DNA of 52,925 nt from Sulfurovum sp. (GTDB lineage: Bacteria; Campylobacterota; Campylobacteria; Campylobacterales; Sulfurovaceae), in contig JALTVI010000078.1 of NCBI GenBank assembly GCA_027049035.1, positions 1-52,925 on the forward strand. Direction: 5' to 3'. The notes beneath the pieces were generated by a model. That model did not search any database. It was not told where the DNA came from and worked only from the letters and a program-made list of their open reading frames with translations. This document shows positions 51,561 to 52,925 of this stretch, piece after piece. Within the stretch, counting starts at the first letter, position 1. The number at the start of each line of letters is the position of its first letter. A program made the position numbers and the translations under genes.

Positions 51561-52925
51561 ATGCCGGATATCATTCAAAAAATGCAAATGGCGAACAGCC
51601 GCTCTTTTTACTACTGGATACTTGTGGGTACTATTGTCATATGCTATTTTGCTGCAGCAAAAGCGAGATTGCCCCTTACTGTTGAGTTTAATATTGTCAG
51701 TATTGTGATTTTTGCCTCAGAGGGAATTGCCCTGGGTGCAGCACTTTTTTTCGGAAAGAAAGTATGGCCGGGTATTTTTCTGGGACAGTTGCTTGTAGCA
51801 CTTGATGCAGGCATGGGGATAACAGCATCCGTGGAAATATCGGTGATCAACGCATTGGAAGCAGTGTTGGGTGTCTACCTCTTTGAACGGTATCATCTAA
51901 ACAGAGAACTGCAGCATATGAGAGATGTTGTCGGGCTTTCTCTACTGATCGTCTGTGTGCTTCAGCCATTTAGTGCTTTTCTGGGTAATACGGTGCTGCT
52001 GATGCATGGCATCATTAGCAGTGGTATTTTTTTGCAGTCGACACTCTCATGGTGGTTTGGCAATGTGATGGGACAGCTTCTGTTTGCACCGTTTGTTCTG
52101 CTGTTTCTGCTAAACTACAAGCATATACGTATGACGGAATTCCTGCTGTATGGCAGTATATTCGCCCTTTTTCTTTATATAGTCGAAATCATCCTGCAGA
52201 TAGAAAATCTAGCGCTTCTGTTGATATTTACGATTCCCGTTGTAACGTATGTGCTTGCACAAAAAGGTATGGTGTACGGAACATTTTTGGTCATACTTGT
52301 TGCAGTATTTTCCTCCTATTCGATTTTTCTTGGTACCGGTGTTTTTTCAAAAGATTCCCTATGGGACAACATTATCAATGTGAATTTTTATATTCTGGCA
52401 CATGTGTTTATGGTTCTCATTACCGGAGCTCTTTTCGAGGAGCGGAAACAGCAGGCGTCGTTACTTGAGGAACGGATAAAAGAGGAGGTGGAACGCAATA
52501 GACAGCAGCAGGTAATGATGTTTCAGCAGAACCGGATGGCTCAGATGGGAGAGATGATTGCCATGATTGCCCACCAGTGGAAGCAGCCGCTAAGTAGTCT
52601 CTCAGTGCAGATTCATATTCTTACCAAAAAATATGAAACCGGCACACTGGACAATGATGCGGTATCTGATTTTAGGAAACGTTCGGAACAGATGATCACA
52701 TATATGTCGGAGACAATAAATGACTTTCGACATTTTTTCAAACCGGATAAAACAAAAACAGTTTTTGATGTACACGAAGCAGTTGAGGGAGTGTATCGTA
52801 TTATTGAACCGATGATACATCGTTATGGTATAGAAATTGTAATGAACACAGGTACGGGTTGTATGGTTTACGGATACCCAAACGAATTTTCCCAGGCCCT
52901 CCTGAATATTTTGAATAATGCCAAG
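51561..52925 (+). CDS. MASE1-type sensor histidine kinase, 3' end beyond window
   Basis: An open frame runs from ATG 51561 to the window end (455 codons). The N-terminal ~300 residues are eight or so membrane helices resembling the MASE1 sensor domain (STLSWWFGNVMGQLLFAPF is its hallmark). A coiled linker (EERKQQASLLEERIKEEVER) leads to the HisKA phosphoacceptor MIAMIAHQWKQPLSSLSVQI, and the beginning of the ATPase N box is seen as ALLNILNNAK. The rest of the kinase domain is cut off. The signal sensed is unknown. The start has AAGGA 12-13 bases upstream, so an ATG at 51582 is an alternative. Confidence 0.85.
   Translation, partial: MPDIIQKMQMANSRSFYYWILVGTIVICYFAAAKARLPLTVEFNIVSIVIFASEGIALGAALFFGKKVWPGIFLGQLLVALDAGMGITASVEISVINALEAVLGVYLFERYHLNRELQHMRDVVGLSLLIVCVLQPFSAFLGNTVLLMHGIISSGIFLQSTLSWWFGNVMGQLLFAPFVLLFLLNYKHIRMTEFLLYGSIFALFLYIVEIILQIENLALLLIFTIPVVTYVLAQKGMVYGTFLVILVAVFSSYSIFLGTGVFSKDSLWDNIINVNFYILAHVFMVLITGALFEERKQQASLLEERIKEEVERNRQQQVMMFQQNRMAQMGEMIAMIAHQWKQPLSSLSVQIHILTKKYETGTLDNDAVSDFRKRSEQMITYMSETINDFRHFFKPDKTKTVFDVHEAVEGVYRIIEPMIHRYGIEIVMNTGTGCMVYGYPNEFSQALLNILNNAK

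Noticed and set aside
52049..52468. Plus-strand open frame of 139 codons
   Set aside because: It is an alternate frame of the MASE1 histidine kinase gene, whose own frame stays open from 51561 to the window end.

Overview
The window looks like a chromosomal segment of a chemolithotrophic Campylobacterota (Epsilonproteobacteria) bacterium, most like Sulfurovum or a close relative. This rests on gene order known from that phylum: uvrD-truB-ispE, lnt divergent from yajC-secD-secF, murC near mutS2, a single XerH-type recombinase, and rnr-holA-rpsF-ssb-rpsR. The Campylobacterota-type malate:quinone oxidoreductase fits too. Base composition is moderate, with an AT-rich patch at about 45.3-46.0 kb. 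No tRNA, rRNA or CRISPR array was seen.

Layout. 0-0.6 kb: the 3' part of a UDP-GlcNAc 2-epimerase gene, cut off upstream by two REP-like hairpins. 0.7-3.4 kb: Crp/Fnr regulator, YfdX and two Hsp20 chaperones (stress block). 3.4-7.8 kb: membrane protein, ispE, truB, uvrD. 8-10.9 kb: LysR regulator, an SspB-like protein, aminotransferase class IV, cysK. 10.9-14.3 kb: lnt-yidD-pyrC-carbonic anhydrase, reading leftward. 14.3-17.7 kb: yajC-secD-secF and a small membrane protein. 17.8-22.8 kb: an ovothiol operon (ovoA-ovoB) joined to a PBP4-type peptidase. 22.9-24.8 kb: an accessory cassette with a 30-residue membrane peptide, an exported PD-(D/E)xK-like protein, a Cys-rich exported peptide and an ADP-ribosylglycohydrolase. 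25-37 kb: dapC-like aminotransferase, murC, esterase, AraC regulator, mutS2, YfgM/BamB-like pair, xerH, coaX, hisG, methyltransferase. 37-44 kb: accessory region with a Gly-rich lipoprotein, a kexin-like lipoprotein protease with a separately encoded propeptide, and a coupled ATP-grasp/ornithine-cyclodeaminase-family pair. 44-49 kb: rpsR, ssb, rpsF, a broken lipoprotein gene, holA, rnr. 49-52.9 kb: mqo with a frameshift, htpX, and the start of a MASE1-type histidine kinase.

The most striking signal is a dispersed family of composite repeats at about ten places: a short tandem array of a 7-nt unit, usually linked by a TTTTGGTATG-like segment to a small perfect hairpin, and often with a second hairpin at the other end. 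The 7-nt unit differs between loci (GTGAATA, GAATTAG, GTAGGAG, CTCCTCA, GATGGAR and others) while the architecture is kept. The elements sit at gene boundaries. They supply the Shine-Dalgarno sequence and/or start codon of truB and coaX, place the start signals of ispE, rnr and holA in hairpins, form the last residues of two unrelated proteins, and lie in frame inside lnt. Because 7 is not a multiple of 3, copy-number change would shift reading frames, so these elements may be both regulatory and mutagenic.
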